NCBI GenBank assembly: GCA_035949375.1
Contig: DASZIG010000128.1
Span: 1-64,000 of the forward strand
DNA length: 64,000 nt
Origin: Gp13-AA77 sp035949375
GTDB taxonomy: Bacteria > Acidobacteriota > Terriglobia > UBA7540
Direction of reading: 5' to 3'
The translations under genes and the position numbers were made by a program. This document shows, piece by piece, positions 1 to 7,742 of this stretch. Under the pieces are notes generated by a model. It worked only from the letters and a program-made list of their open reading frames with translations. It did no database searches and was not told the DNA's origin. Each line of letters opens with the position of its first letter. Positions within the stretch are counted from its first letter, which is position 1.

Positions 1-1473
1 CGTGATTAAGGAACTCGAAACCACATTGAACGTGGCAGGCGTGCCGTTAAACGTGACGCTGGTCGCGGTTGTCAGATTCGTGCCCAGAATGTTGACGGCC
101 GCTCCCACGTTACCGGAAGTCGGCTGCGACTCCACAAACCGTCCGAGACCCACAGACAGGCTGAAGACTGTGCCATCGCCGTTGGCCCCGCCGCCGGTGG
201 TTGTCCCATAGAACTGCCCATTGGTGTCCTGCACCAGCCCTGCCTGGGGTTCTTCGCCATCGGCACAAGAGGTCTGTGGGCAAAAGCTGTAAAGCGTGGT
301 CAGCGCGCCGCTCGGGGTGATCTTGAAGGCTGTTCCACAGCCATATGAGCCACCTCCGCAGGCCGTGTTGACCCCGCCACGTTCCGTTGTCCCATAAAAA
401 TTCCCATCGGTCGCCTGCACCAGTGCCGCCTCAGGGAAGTATCCGTCCAGGATGTCGAAGTCAAGCAGCGTGGTCAACGTCCCGCTTGCGGTGATCCGAA
501 ATACCGTCCCACAGCCGGTAATGCCACAGGCACGGTTCGCCCCAACACCGCCGCCGGCCGTAGTTGTCCCGTAGAACGTCCCGTCGGCCGCTTGGATCAG
601 CCCCGCGTACGGCGTGGCACCGTCTTTGCACAAGTATGAGCGGCCAACGACTACCGAGCAGAAGTCGTAAAGAGTTGTTAGCGTGCCATTCGCGCTGATT
701 TTGAAGACCGTCCCGCAGCCACCTTTGAAGTGCCCGTCGAATTGGTTCATGCAGTAACCGCCTCCGCCCTCGCTGGTTGTTCCATAAAGGTCCCCATCGG
801 TGCCCTCGATCAGCCCTCCTAGGGGCATGGAGCCGTCAGCGAGGTTGAAGTTGTGGAGCGTCCCAAACGTGCCGGTTGGGCTGATTTTGAAGACAGTGCC
901 GCATTCTTTCGGGCAATCTGGGTTGCCTCCCCCCCCTTGGGAGGTCGTCCCGTACAAGTTCCCATCGCTGTCTTGGACCAGTGCTCCGGTCGGTCCGACG
1001 CCGTCCAAGCAGTTCTCCCGCGAGCAAAAGCTGTAAAGCGTGGTCAGCGTGCCGCCCAGCGTCATTTCGAAAACCGTCCCACGGTCGTTGGCCCCGCCCC
1101 CGCTGGTTGTCCCGTAGAAGTTCCCATCGGTGCCTTGGATCAGCCCCGCTTCGGGGTAGGAGCCATCCGCGCAAAGGCTTTGCGAGCAGAAGCTGTAAAG
1201 GGTCGTCAGCACGCCTTCCAGGGTGATTTTGAAAACCGTGCCGTAATTGCCGTTGGCCCCGCCATCCCTCGTTGTCCCGTACAAGTTCCCGTCAGTCCCC
1301 TGGACGAGCGCCGCAACGGGGCCCCCGCCGTCCGTGCCGTCGAAGCTGTAAAGTGTGGTGAACGTCTGCGCAGGTAACGCAATCGCTGTGGCTGCGGACA
1401 CCACAGAGACAGCGCACAGCGTTTTCCACCACCGTGGCCTCCCTACGTCACAACCTTGCTTGATTTGTCGCAT
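1..1473 (-). CDS. GloVer tandem-repeat secreted protein (3' end outside window)
   Basis: An open frame of 491 codons runs from an ATG at 1473 to the window edge without a stop, so the C-terminus is missing. After a basic N-terminus and hydrophobic signal segment there are seven repeats of about 45-60 residues. Each has the pattern (L/I)(V/I)Q.TDGN.YGTT..GG followed by GTVFK and L(T)TLYSF, which is the signature of the GloVer choice-of-anchor tandem repeat family (TIGR03803). The repeats probably form a beta-propeller-like fold. The last visible segment (SVTFNGTPATF) resembles an IPT/TIG Ig-like domain. The protein is probably exported or surface-associated; no enzymatic role is visible. It is divergently oriented to the nuoI gene, sharing a 150-bp intergenic region. 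Confidence 0.85.
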   Translation of the reverse strand, partial: MRQIKQGCDVGRPRWWKTLCAVSVVSAATAIALPAQTFTTLYSFDGTDGGGPVAALVQGTDGNLYGTTRDGGANGNYGTVFKITLEGVLTTLYSFCSQSLCADGSYPEAGLIQGTDGNFYGTTSGGGANDRGTVFEMTLGGTLTTLYSFCSRENCLDGVGPTGALVQDSDGNLYGTTSQGGGGNPDCPKECGTVFKISPTGTFGTLHNFNLADGSMPLGGLIEGTDGDLYGTTSEGGGGYCMNQFDGHFKGGCGTVFKISANGTLTTLYDFCSVVVGRSYLCKDGATPYAGLIQAADGTFYGTTTAGGGVGANRACGITGCGTVFRITASGTLTTLLDFDILDGYFPEAALVQATDGNFYGTTERGGVNTACGGGSYGCGTAFKITPSGALTTLYSFCPQTSCADGEEPQAGLVQDTNGQFYGTTTGGGANGDGTVFSLSVGLGRFVESQPTSGNVGAAVNILGTNLTTATSVTFNGTPATFNVVSSSLIT

Positions 1474-1570
1474 AGAACCCCCCTAAGTTCTCGATGGCGG
1501 TGCGCTGCTCGGCCCGCGTCGGGGGCAAGTGTAGCAGTTTCCCGACCCTATAGTTAACCACGGCGGGGAA

Positions 1571-1599
1571 TTGACCGCGCGCGCGCCGGCCCCTATACT
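1571..1599 (+). promoter_or_regulatory. Sigma70-type promoter upstream of nuoI
   Basis: TTGACC (1571-1576) and TATACT (1594-1599) are separated by 17 bases, close to the sigma70 consensus. The -10 box lies 24 bases before the ATG of the ferredoxin-like gene at 1624, leaving a short leader. The call rests on sequence match and position only. Confidence 0.6.
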
Positions 1600-1623
1600 G
1601 GCAGTGCGAGGGTCGATTCGATT

Positions 1624-2157
1624 ATGGCGAACATCGTTAAGGAATTTGTGGACTCGGCGACGGCCATCGGCAAGGGCCTGACGATCACCTGGAAGAACAT
1701 GGTGGCGCCGGCGGTGACGGAGAATTATCCGGCGGAGCAGGTTCATTTCGAGGACCGGTATCGCGGGGTCCACATCCTGCGCCGGGATGAGAACGGTCTC
1801 GAGAAGTGCGTGGCGTGTTTTCTGTGCGCCGCCGCCTGCCCGGCGAACTGCATTTACATCGAGGCCGCGGAGAACACCGGCGAACACCGCATCAGCGCCT
1901 CAGAGCGCTACGCCCACGTTTACAACATCGATTACAATCGCTGCATCTTCTGCGGTTATTGCGTGGAAGCCTGTCCCTGCGACGCCATCACGCACGGCCA
2001 GGGCTTTGAGATCGCCGCTTACGACACCAACACCCTGGTGTGGCGCAAAGAGCAGTTGCTCGAGCCCGCCATGGCCAAGCCGGAAGCCCAGGGCGCGCCG
2101 CCCCGGGTTCCTCCCGCCCAGAAGCCGGATATTCCCACCACGACGATTGTCGGCTGA
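1624..2157 (+). CDS. nuoI: NADH-quinone oxidoreductase subunit I (NuoI-like 2x[4Fe-4S] protein)
   Basis: The 177-residue product matches the usual NuoI length. Two ferredoxin motifs of CxxCxxCxxxCP type are visible: CVACFLCAAACP near residue 60 and CIFCGYCVEACP near residue 103. They are followed by the characteristic LVWRKEQLL segment and a proline-rich tail. NuoI carries clusters N6a and N6b and passes electrons towards quinone in the peripheral arm of complex I at the cytoplasmic membrane. No other nuo gene is adjacent, so this copy stands alone behind its own promoter. It could serve a dispersed complex I or act as a stand-alone ferredoxin-like partner. The family assignment is strong; the specific complex is inferred. 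Confidence 0.88.
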   Translation: MANIVKEFVDSATAIGKGLTITWKNMVAPAVTENYPAEQVHFEDRYRGVHILRRDENGLEKCVACFLCAAACPANCIYIEAAENTGEHRISASERYAHVYNIDYNRCIFCGYCVEACPCDAITHGQGFEIAAYDTNTLVWRKEQLLEPAMAKPEAQGAPPRVPPAQKPDIPTTTIVG

Positions 2158-2169
2158 AGGGCGCTTCTA

Positions 2170-2426
2170 CTAGCGTTCGTAGACCTCTCTGCGGTGAGCG
2201 ACGCGGGTAACGCTCACGAGCTTCGCGCCGTCGTCGATGACGTACACGATGCGCCAATCGCCCACCCGAATACGCCACAGATCTTTGTACCCTTTCAGCT
2301 TCTTGCATCCCGCGGGTTCTCGGCGAGCGCCGTAATCCTCGGGTCGATGCGGATAAAAAGCGCATCGTCGAGCGCCTCCAGTTCTTTCGCGGCGGAGGGT
2401 TTGATTTCGACCGAGTACTTAGCCAC
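2170..2426 (-). pseudogene. RelE/ParE-family toxin, frameshifted
   Basis: Reading from a GTG at 2426 gives a typical RelE start (VAKYSVEIKPSAAKEL) that runs to AENPRD and then hits a stop. In the next frame the protein resumes as GCKKLKGYKDLWRIRVGDWR, then IVYVIDD and RREVYER, ending at the TAG at 2170. These are the canonical second half of a RelE/ParE mRNA interferase. The total length of 257 bases is not a multiple of three, so one base is missing near the GC-rich cccgcggg at about 2311-2318. The GTG start overlaps the stop of the upstream antitoxin, as in intact modules. Either the toxin is inactivated or the homopolymer-rich site is an assembly error. Confidence 0.75.
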
Positions 2427-2610
2427 GCCGGCGACTTTCCTTCAATCGTTTGGCCCGGTATTCGTCGTAGGGTATGCCCTTTTCCTTGCGGCGCGATTCG
2501 GACACGAGGCCGTCCCAGAAGTCCTCCCAAATCGCCCGATGCTTCTTGAGGTCAATCAGTACCGCTGTCTTGCGACCCTTGTCGTCGGTCACAAACTGAA
2601 TTCCGGTCAT
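2419..2610 (-). CDS. Antitoxin of the RelE-type toxin-antitoxin pair
   Basis: This 63-residue ORF starts at an ATG (2610) and its TAA stop overlaps the GTG start of the RelE-like toxin frame. It begins MTGIQFVTDDKGRKTAVLID and ends in a highly basic, charged helix (YRAKRLKESRRRG). This matches small antitoxins in which an N-terminal strand-helix segment is followed by a toxin-binding tail. The antitoxin-first, overlapping order is standard for type II modules. The identification depends mostly on the neighbour, because the sequence is short. Unlike the toxin, the frame is intact. Confidence 0.7.
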   Translation of the reverse strand: MTGIQFVTDDKGRKTAVLIDLKKHRAIWEDFWDGLVSESRRKEKGIPYDEYRAKRLKESRRRG

Positions 2611-2775
2611 TGGTTTGAGCTCTCTTTCAGAGTCGCTTTGCACGAACGCGTGTGCGCAGTATTCTGCATCCACGCTCGGCCCGCCATTTATGATAACCCT
2701 TCGGGGCGGCCGCACACCTCGTTTTGTAAGCCGCGGCTCTATGCTACCCTCGACGTTCGAGATTCTGGAGGCATC

Positions 2776-3909
2776 ATGGACCACAATCGACTTCTCCTCG
2801 TCCCAGCCCTGGCATCGGCGCTGCTTCTCGCGGTCCCGACTGCCCGCGGACAGGCCGCGGCGGCCGGCCCGGCTGGCGGATCGGCGGCGCCCTTCCGTAT
2901 CGGGATTGCCGGCCTCGTACACGATCACATTCTTGGGTTCATGGAGCAGTACCAGCATCAGCCGGACATCCAGATCGTCGGCATCGCCGAGCCCGACCAG
3001 GAACTCGCCGCGAGCTACGCGGCCCGCTGGGGGCTGGACAAGAGCCTGCTCTACGCCGATCTCGACGACATGATCCAGAAGACCCATCCGCAGGCGGTGC
3101 TGATCTATACCAACACCTATGACCATCGCCGGACCGTTGAGATCTGCGCGCGACGCCACGTGGACGTGATGATGGAGAAGCCGCTCGCCGTCAGCCTTGC
3201 CGACGGACGCGCCATGGCGGACGCCGCCGCCGAGGGCCACATCCACGTGCTGGTGAATTACGAGACGACGTGGTATCGCAGCAATCGCGCTGCCTATGAC
3301 CTGGTGCAGCAAGGCGAGCTTGGGGACCTCCGCAAGGTCGTGGTCCACGACGGCCATCAGGGTCCGAAGGAAATCGGCGTGGGGCCGGTATTCTTCCAGT
3401 GGCTCACCGATCCCAAGCTCAACGGGGCGGGCGCTCTTTACGATTTCGGGTGCTACGGCGCCGATCTGATGACCTGGCTCATGAACAATCAGCGTCCGAT
3501 CACGGTGACGGCCGTGACGCAGCAGATCAAGCCCGACATCTATCCCCGCGTGGACGACGAGGCCACCATCATCCTGACTTATCCCAAGGCCCAGGCCATT
3601 ATTCAAGGGTCGTGGAACTGGCCGTTCGATCGCAAGGACATGGAGGTGTACGGGCGCACCGGCTACGTCTTCACCGTGCGCCGCGACGACATCCGGGTGC
3701 GCCGCCAGGGCGAGGATCATGACCAGCCGATGGCCGCCAAGCCCGTGCCGCCGCCCTATGACGATCACCTGTCATACCTGAAAGCGGTGGTTCTCGGTCA
3801 GATCCCGCCGGACGGCCCGTCGTCGCTCGAAACCAACCTCGTGGTGAATGAAATCCTGGACGCCGCGCGGCAGTCAGCCAAAACCGGAAAGACCATCCGA
3901 CTGCAATAA
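2776..3909 (+). CDS. Secreted Gfo/Idh/MocA family NAD(P)-dependent oxidoreductase
   Basis: The start is the ATG at 2776, preceded by GGAGG at a good distance; the frame remains open further upstream but without coding character. A signal peptide (hydrophobic LLLVPALASALLLAV) precedes residue 30. The Rossmann part (IGIAGLVHDHILGF) begins near residue 42, and the family's EKP motif (MMEKPLAV) is near residue 134. The C-terminal alpha/beta domain includes GGALYDFGCYGADLM-like sequence (GAGALYDFGCYGADLMTWL) and a cluster of substrate-facing polar residues. The family oxidises or reduces sugars and cyclitols, and exported members are common in Acidobacteriota and Planctomycetes. The substrate cannot be named. 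The 377-residue length is normal. Confidence 0.88.
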   Translation: MDHNRLLLVPALASALLLAVPTARGQAAAAGPAGGSAAPFRIGIAGLVHDHILGFMEQYQHQPDIQIVGIAEPDQELAASYAARWGLDKSLLYADLDDMIQKTHPQAVLIYTNTYDHRRTVEICARRHVDVMMEKPLAVSLADGRAMADAAAEGHIHVLVNYETTWYRSNRAAYDLVQQGELGDLRKVVVHDGHQGPKEIGVGPVFFQWLTDPKLNGAGALYDFGCYGADLMTWLMNNQRPITVTAVTQQIKPDIYPRVDDEATIILTYPKAQAIIQGSWNWPFDRKDMEVYGRTGYVFTVRRDDIRVRRQGEDHDQPMAAKPVPPPYDDHLSYLKAVVLGQIPPDGPSSLETNLVVNEILDAARQSAKTGKTIRLQ

Positions 3910-3910
3910 G

Positions 3911-3990
3911 CTCTCACCACAGAGGTCACAGAGGCTTACCTTCTTTGTGATCTCTGTGCGCTCCGTGGTGAATTCCTCACGCGCAGAGAA
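3911..3990. repeat. Dispersed CTCTGTGGTG-type repeat, copy 1
   Basis: The segment begins ctctcaccacagagg and ends with ctctgtgcgctccgtggtg and aattc, so its two ends are partly inverted copies of each other. A closely similar element lies at 11121-11210. The copies share the flanking sequence but differ in the central spacer, which suggests a mobile or amplified non-coding element. Confidence 0.7.
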
Positions 3991-3998
3991 GAATTCGA

Positions 3999-4121
3999 CT
4001 ATCTTTTCGTGGCGGAGCGCGGACCGCCATTGTAGGCGAAGGTCACGGGACGCGTGGCGGGATCGGCGCCATCCAGCGTCAATCGTCGAGCCTCTAATCC
4101 ATCGCGGGTGCGGAAGGGCAT
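3999..4121 (-). pseudogene. Remnant of a peptidase S10 (serine carboxypeptidase) gene
   Basis: The 40-codon minus-strand frame contains RLTLDGADPATRPVTFAYNG followed by GPRSAT before a stop. Serine carboxypeptidases of family S10 carry the segment RPVTFAYNGGPGSAS close to the oxyanion region, so the match is specific although short. No further S10 sequence (catalytic GESYGG, Asp or His blocks) is visible on either side. This is best read as a decayed fragment, bounded on its downstream side by the repeat at 3911-3990. Confidence 0.5.
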
Positions 4122-4274
4122 TCTACACCTTTTGGGTGGGACGTTCCGGCGATTTTCGTCTTCGGGGTGGGGTGGATCAAGAATGCGCGAAGGGGGCCTT
4201 GGAGAGGAGCGGTGGCAGTCGGCAGGCCCGAGCCCCGGCAGGGGCGGAAGATTTAGCCAGGGTGCGGGCCCCGA

Positions 4275-4446
4275 GCTCCGGAGGAGCGAAAGACCTTAGC
4301 CAGGGCGTGAGCCCTGGGTTCGGAGACCCCTCACACCCTTCCGCACTCGTCTCCCGCCTCGGGCGGGAGACGAGTGCGGACAAAAAGCGGTGGCCTCCAA
4401 ACCCACGGCTCACGCCGTGGGCTAAATTCTTTCGCTCCTCCGGAGC
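4275..4446. repeat. Composite palindrome with 19-bp central hairpin
   Basis: Outer arms gctccggaggagcgaa (4275-4290) and ttcgctcctccggagc (4431-4446) are perfect 16-bp inverted copies. Inside them are two smaller self-complementary units, cagggcgtgagccctg (4301-4316) and cccacggctcacgccgtggg (4402-4421), each next to ttagc. The centre is a perfect 19-bp stem (4340-4358 with 4362-4380) closed by a 3-base loop. A related ttagcccacggcgtaagccgtggg unit occurs at about 14619-14645, so the element belongs to a REP-like family. Confidence 0.8.
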
Positions 4447-4560
4447 TGGCTTGATCGGCGATTCTTTGCTGGCGGCGGCTTTGTGCCGCCAACCGACGAG
4501 ATAAGCTCGCCGCTGCAACTGCGGACGGACCCCATTACCTCGGATGGCCACCGTCTCCCG

Positions 4561-4905
4561 TCATCGCCGGAACAGGCGGCGCACCGCAAGCAGGAACAGG
4601 GCAATCAGCGTGGACGTGGGCAGCACTTCCAACAGGGCGAGCAGGCGGCCCCAGGCGTAGCTCGGCTCGTAGTGGCCCTTCTGGCCTGGGGTTTTGCTGG
4701 CTTGGGTATTTTCGACGATTCGTGGCCGACTCAGACCCATCCGCGCCTGTACGCCGTCGTAAAGGGGCTGCTCTTTGTGATATCCAGTCTTGCCCTTCGC
4801 GAGTGTTGGCACGTGGGGCTCGAAGGCTTGAGCCTTCAAGCCTGCAAGAAAGAGGTTAGTGGGAGCAGTCAGCTTCCGGGAAGGTAAAGCCTTTCCGCAC
4901 AGCAA
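4561..4905 (-). CDS. Possible small membrane protein (weak)
   Basis: The 114-codon frame ends with a plausible C-terminal membrane helix followed by a basic tail (ALLEVLPTSTLIALFLLAV, then RRLFRR). The middle contains charged sequence without low-complexity bias (GYHKEQPLYDG, GHYEPSYAWG). The N-terminal part overlaps a short inverted repeat (cttgaagg / gccttcaag), so the true start may be further in. There is no recognised family and no neighbour support. It could equally be the tail of a decayed gene. Confidence 0.25.
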   Translation of the reverse strand: MLCGKALPSRKLTAPTNLFLAGLKAQAFEPHVPTLAKGKTGYHKEQPLYDGVQARMGLSRPRIVENTQASKTPGQKGHYEPSYAWGRLLALLEVLPTSTLIALFLLAVRRLFRR

Positions 4906-5113
4906 GGCGGCCGAGCCGCAACAGCAGGTCAGCAGGCCTACTGATGGTAGCCTACATGATCATACCTACTCAGCTTGACACAACTCTAGTCTTGCGGTAT
5001 AAGAGGGGCAGTCAGCAGTTAGCAGTCAGCCGGTGAGCGGTCGCCAGGCGGCAGTCAGTTGGCGGTTGCCGCCGGGTAATCGGCAGTTCAGGAACGTGGA
5101 GGACCGGGATCGC

Positions 5114-5200
5114 CAAATCACTCAATCGCCCGATGCCTCAATCCCTCAATGATTCAATGACTCAATCCCTCAATCATTCAATGGCTCAACCACTCAATGG
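5114..5200. repeat. Degenerate ctcaat-type tandem repeat
   Basis: About a dozen units of ctcaatc, ctcaatg and attcaatg follow each other with small variations and no consistent frame. It is a non-coding simple repeat directly before the dispersed repeat at 5201-5335. Confidence 0.7.
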
Positions 5201-5335
5201 CCGCCCCCCCACCCCCATCGAAAATGCACGAAGCGAACCCAATTAAGTCATTTGTAATCAACACAACGATGGCAAAACTGGCAAGAATCGAACCGAACCG
5301 AAGCCAACCGAACCCATGCTCGGGACGGAGTCAAT
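5201..5335. repeat. Dispersed intergenic repeat family (aagccaaccgaa type), copy A
   Basis: It starts with a C-run plus cacccccatcgaaaa, continues gcacgaagcgaa.ccaat and a short AT-rich part (taatcaacacaac), and ends in gaagccaaccgaaccca. A second copy at 35362-35492 follows the same order with scattered substitutions and small indels. Neither copy has a conserved reading frame, so this is a non-coding repeat shared between two intergenic regions about 30 kb apart. Confidence 0.75.
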
Positions 5336-5553
5336 TCGTGGCGAAAGAGTTGCATAACGTCTTTGGAATGTTGAGGTTGCTCCACGTCCGCGTCGATAAG
5401 TCTCGTGCGGCGCGCCCGTTGGCCAAAGCCAACGGCGTCGAGAAGCTTGGCGGTCTATTTGACCGAGCAAAATCAGGCGGATCGATCCCGCGAAAGGTGT
5501 AGGCTGTGGGAAGGTGGGACCGCGATGGGAATCCCGCATCACAGGAGCGCACC

Positions 5554-6519
5554 ATGGACCGACGAGACTTCCTGAAGAAGGGAACAGCGGCGGCGGCCGG
5601 ACTGGCCGCGTCGCGCGAGTTGTTTGCGGCTGCGAAATCGCCCGAGACGGTGATCGCCAGGCGGCCGCTCGGCAAGACGGGCGAGCATCTCTCCATCATC
5701 GGATTCGGCGGCATCGTGGTGATGTCCGTCGACCAGTCGCAGGCCAACAACGTGGTGGCTGAGGCGGTGGATCGCGGCATCAACTACTTCGACGTCTCGC
5801 CGGATTACGGCGACGCCGAGTTACGCCTGGGACCGGCGCTCGCCCCTTACCGCAATCGTTCGTTCCTCGCCTGCAAGACGAACTTCCGCGACAAGGCCGG
5901 CGCCGCCGCCGATCTCGACGCGTCGCTCAAGCATCTGGGCACGGATCATTTCGACCTCTACCAGCATCACGCCCTCACCAAGACGGCGGAACTCGACCAG
6001 ATCTTCGGTCCGAACGGCGCCATGGAAGCGTTCGTGGCGGCGCAAAAGGCCGGCAAGGTGCGTTACCTCGGATTCTCGTGCCACTCGGTGGAAGCGGCCC
6101 TCGCTGCCATGGATCGCGCCCACTTCGACACCATCCTGTTTCCCACGAACTTCGTCCTGTTCTCCAAAGCCAACTTCGGCCCGCAAGTGCTCCAGCACGC
6201 GCGCGCCAAGGGCATGGGCTATCTCGCGATCAAGGCCATGGCGAAGGGGAAGTATCCTGCCAATTTGCCGGAATCCGCGCACACGGCCAAGTGTTGGTAC
6301 GAGCCCTGCAAGCTGCCCGAGGAAGCATCGCTGGCACTGCGCTGGACGCTGTCGCGGCCCTATCTGACGGCTGCGATGCCGCCCGGCAACGCTGAGTGGT
6401 TTCGTCACGCCATGGACGTGGCCCAGCGATTCCAGCCCATCACCGAGGATGAGACTCGAACGCTGCTGGCCGGAGCGAGCGGCGCAGAGCCGATTTTTGA
6501 GTTGGGGAACAATGTGTAA
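5554..6519 (+). CDS. Tat-exported aldo/keto reductase family protein
   Basis: The ATG at 5554 has an aggag box upstream and opens a twin-arginine signal (MDRRDFLKKGTAAAAGLAAS). The mature part is an aldo/keto reductase: LGKTGEHLSIIGFGG near residue 36 and GINYFDVSPDYGDAE near residue 74 with the active-site Asp and Tyr. CKTNFRD follows with the Lys, and FDLYQHHAL with the His. These four form the family's catalytic tetrad. The length, 321 residues, is typical. Export by Tat fits a protein that folds with NAD(P)H in the cytoplasm. Many such Tat-linked members occur in Acidobacteriota; the substrate is unknown. Confidence 0.88.
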   Translation: MDRRDFLKKGTAAAAGLAASRELFAAAKSPETVIARRPLGKTGEHLSIIGFGGIVVMSVDQSQANNVVAEAVDRGINYFDVSPDYGDAELRLGPALAPYRNRSFLACKTNFRDKAGAAADLDASLKHLGTDHFDLYQHHALTKTAELDQIFGPNGAMEAFVAAQKAGKVRYLGFSCHSVEAALAAMDRAHFDTILFPTNFVLFSKANFGPQVLQHARAKGMGYLAIKAMAKGKYPANLPESAHTAKCWYEPCKLPEEASLALRWTLSRPYLTAAMPPGNAEWFRHAMDVAQRFQPITEDETRTLLAGASGAEPIFELGNNV

Positions 6520-6562
6520 GGGGCTTGTTCAGAACAAATACCGGGATTCTTCGCGGAGTTTA

Positions 6563-6620
6563 CCCTGAGCCCCTTCGCTACGCTCAGGGCCGTTCGCAGT
6601 GGAGGGGCGAACGGGCTCAG
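6563..6620. repeat. Short hairpin repeat between convergent genes
   Basis: ccctgagc (6563-6570) and gctcaggg (6582-6589) form an 8-bp stem with an 11-base loop, followed by gttcgcagtggaggggcgaacgggctcag, which contains further complementary pieces. It lies between two convergent genes and could act as a bidirectional terminator, although there is no T-run. Similar sequence is common as an intergenic repeat in many bacteria. Confidence 0.45.
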
Positions 6621-6662
6621 AATGACTGCGTGGGTAGGCTTTGCAACAACTCTCAGGAAAGG

Positions 6663-7742
6663 CTACAAGCGCAAATACTCGCGCAATTCGGGGTCATGCC
6701 GGACCTTCCAGATGTGACCGTCGATCCAGTAGTGGAGCAGGCCGGGAGCGGCGAAGAACGAGAAGATCACCTCGTTGCGGGCGCCGATATTCATCAGGCC
6801 CACGCCGTCTTTGAGCACAAAACGCGGCACCACGTCGAACACGATGGCGTAAAGCGCCGCCGCGGCCACGTAAAACAGCCAACGGCTGTTGATCAGTGTG
6901 GCCACGCCGTAATTGCGGGCGCGAGCCGGCTCGGCGCCGTACTTGTTCTGATTGTAGAACCACACCAGGCGGTGATACTGGATGTTGTGGAAAATGGTGA
7001 CGGCGGCGTAAACGCCGAGCAAGGGCATGCCGCTGCGGAACAGCAGGTAATTGACCGGAATCGCGGCGGCAAAAAGCAATTGCTTCGGCCAGTTGAGCGG
7101 CAGGCCCAGGCGCGCTTTCTGGACCTGGCGCGCGAGGTACACCAGGGTGATCAGGATCAGCAGGAAGATGAGCGTATCCTCGAAGACGGCGGCCGCGCGC
7201 GGCGGAATCGGGAAGGGAATCAGCTCTGCCGCCTCTTTATCGTACAGCGGATAGGTCAGAAAAGGGAAGTAAAAGGCCGCGAAGAAGAACACCTTGTCGA
7301 GCTTGAGGTCGGTGGGGGCGAAGTCCCGATTCTTCTTCTTGTACATCATCATGAAGCCGTAATGCTGCTTAAAGATGTGGTAGTAGCCCCAGAGCTCCGT
7401 GGCCAGCTCCAGCCAATCGCCGAGATGCAGCAGGATCATCACCGGGCCGATGGCCAGGAAGAAGGCGAGGCTGCCCCAGAGCCAGCGTCCGCGCTTGGCA
7501 CGCTCCTCGGCGTCAAAATAAGTGCGGGAGATGGTGGCGAATCCGTGGGTCTCGTCAAAGACGATGGCCCAGATCGCCACCAGCAGCAGAAGCGGCACGT
7601 GGGTGAATCGCCAGAGGGCCCAGAAGATGTAGGCCGCCGCGGCGCCGCCCACCGTGAACCAGAGCACGTCCGTGCGGGGGGAGACGATCCAGCCGGAGGT
7701 CGCCGGGGCCTGCGCCGATACCGCGATCGTTGTGGTGGCCAT
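6663..7742 (-). CDS. Histidine-rich polytopic membrane protein, uncharacterised
   Basis: The 359-residue protein has about eight hydrophobic segments. Several polar motifs rich in His, Asp and Glu sit at helix ends: DETHGFATISRTYFD near residue 63, YYHIFKQHYGFMMMY near 121, TIFHNIQYHRLVWFYN near 246 and LLHYWIDGHIWK near 337. This arrangement recalls integral-membrane di-iron enzymes (fatty-acid desaturase/hydroxylase and Brp/Blh carotene dioxygenase types), where clustered histidines bind two metals. I do not recognise a named family, so the metal-enzyme idea is inference. The gene is on its own on the minus strand, convergent with the aldo/keto reductase. Confidence 0.75.
   Translation of the reverse strand: MATTTIAVSAQAPATSGWIVSPRTDVLWFTVGGAAAAYIFWALWRFTHVPLLLLVAIWAIVFDETHGFATISRTYFDAEERAKRGRWLWGSLAFFLAIGPVMILLHLGDWLELATELWGYYHIFKQHYGFMMMYKKKNRDFAPTDLKLDKVFFFAAFYFPFLTYPLYDKEAAELIPFPIPPRAAAVFEDTLIFLLILITLVYLARQVQKARLGLPLNWPKQLLFAAAIPVNYLLFRSGMPLLGVYAAVTIFHNIQYHRLVWFYNQNKYGAEPARARNYGVATLINSRWLFYVAAAALYAIVFDVVPRFVLKDGVGLMNIGARNEVIFSFFAAPGLLHYWIDGHIWKVRHDPELREYLRL

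Larger units (their letters stand above)
4122..5553. other. Long repeat-rich intergenic stretch with no convincing gene
   Basis: This 1.4 kb interval holds a large composite palindrome (4275-4446), a possible small membrane-protein frame on the minus strand (4561-4905), runs of agtcagcag-type sequence near 5010-5060, degenerate ctcaat repeats (5114-5200) and a dispersed repeat copy (5201-5335). Short frames across it have no recognisable domains and mostly translate the repeats themselves. It lies between the Gfo/Idh gene and the aldo/keto reductase gene. Confidence 0.6.

Noticed and set aside
2422..3768. Long minus-strand frame opposite the Gfo/Idh oxidoreductase gene
   Set aside because: Only its last 63 codons (2419-2610) are a real antitoxin gene; the rest is antisense of a well-supported oxidoreductase with RBS and motifs.
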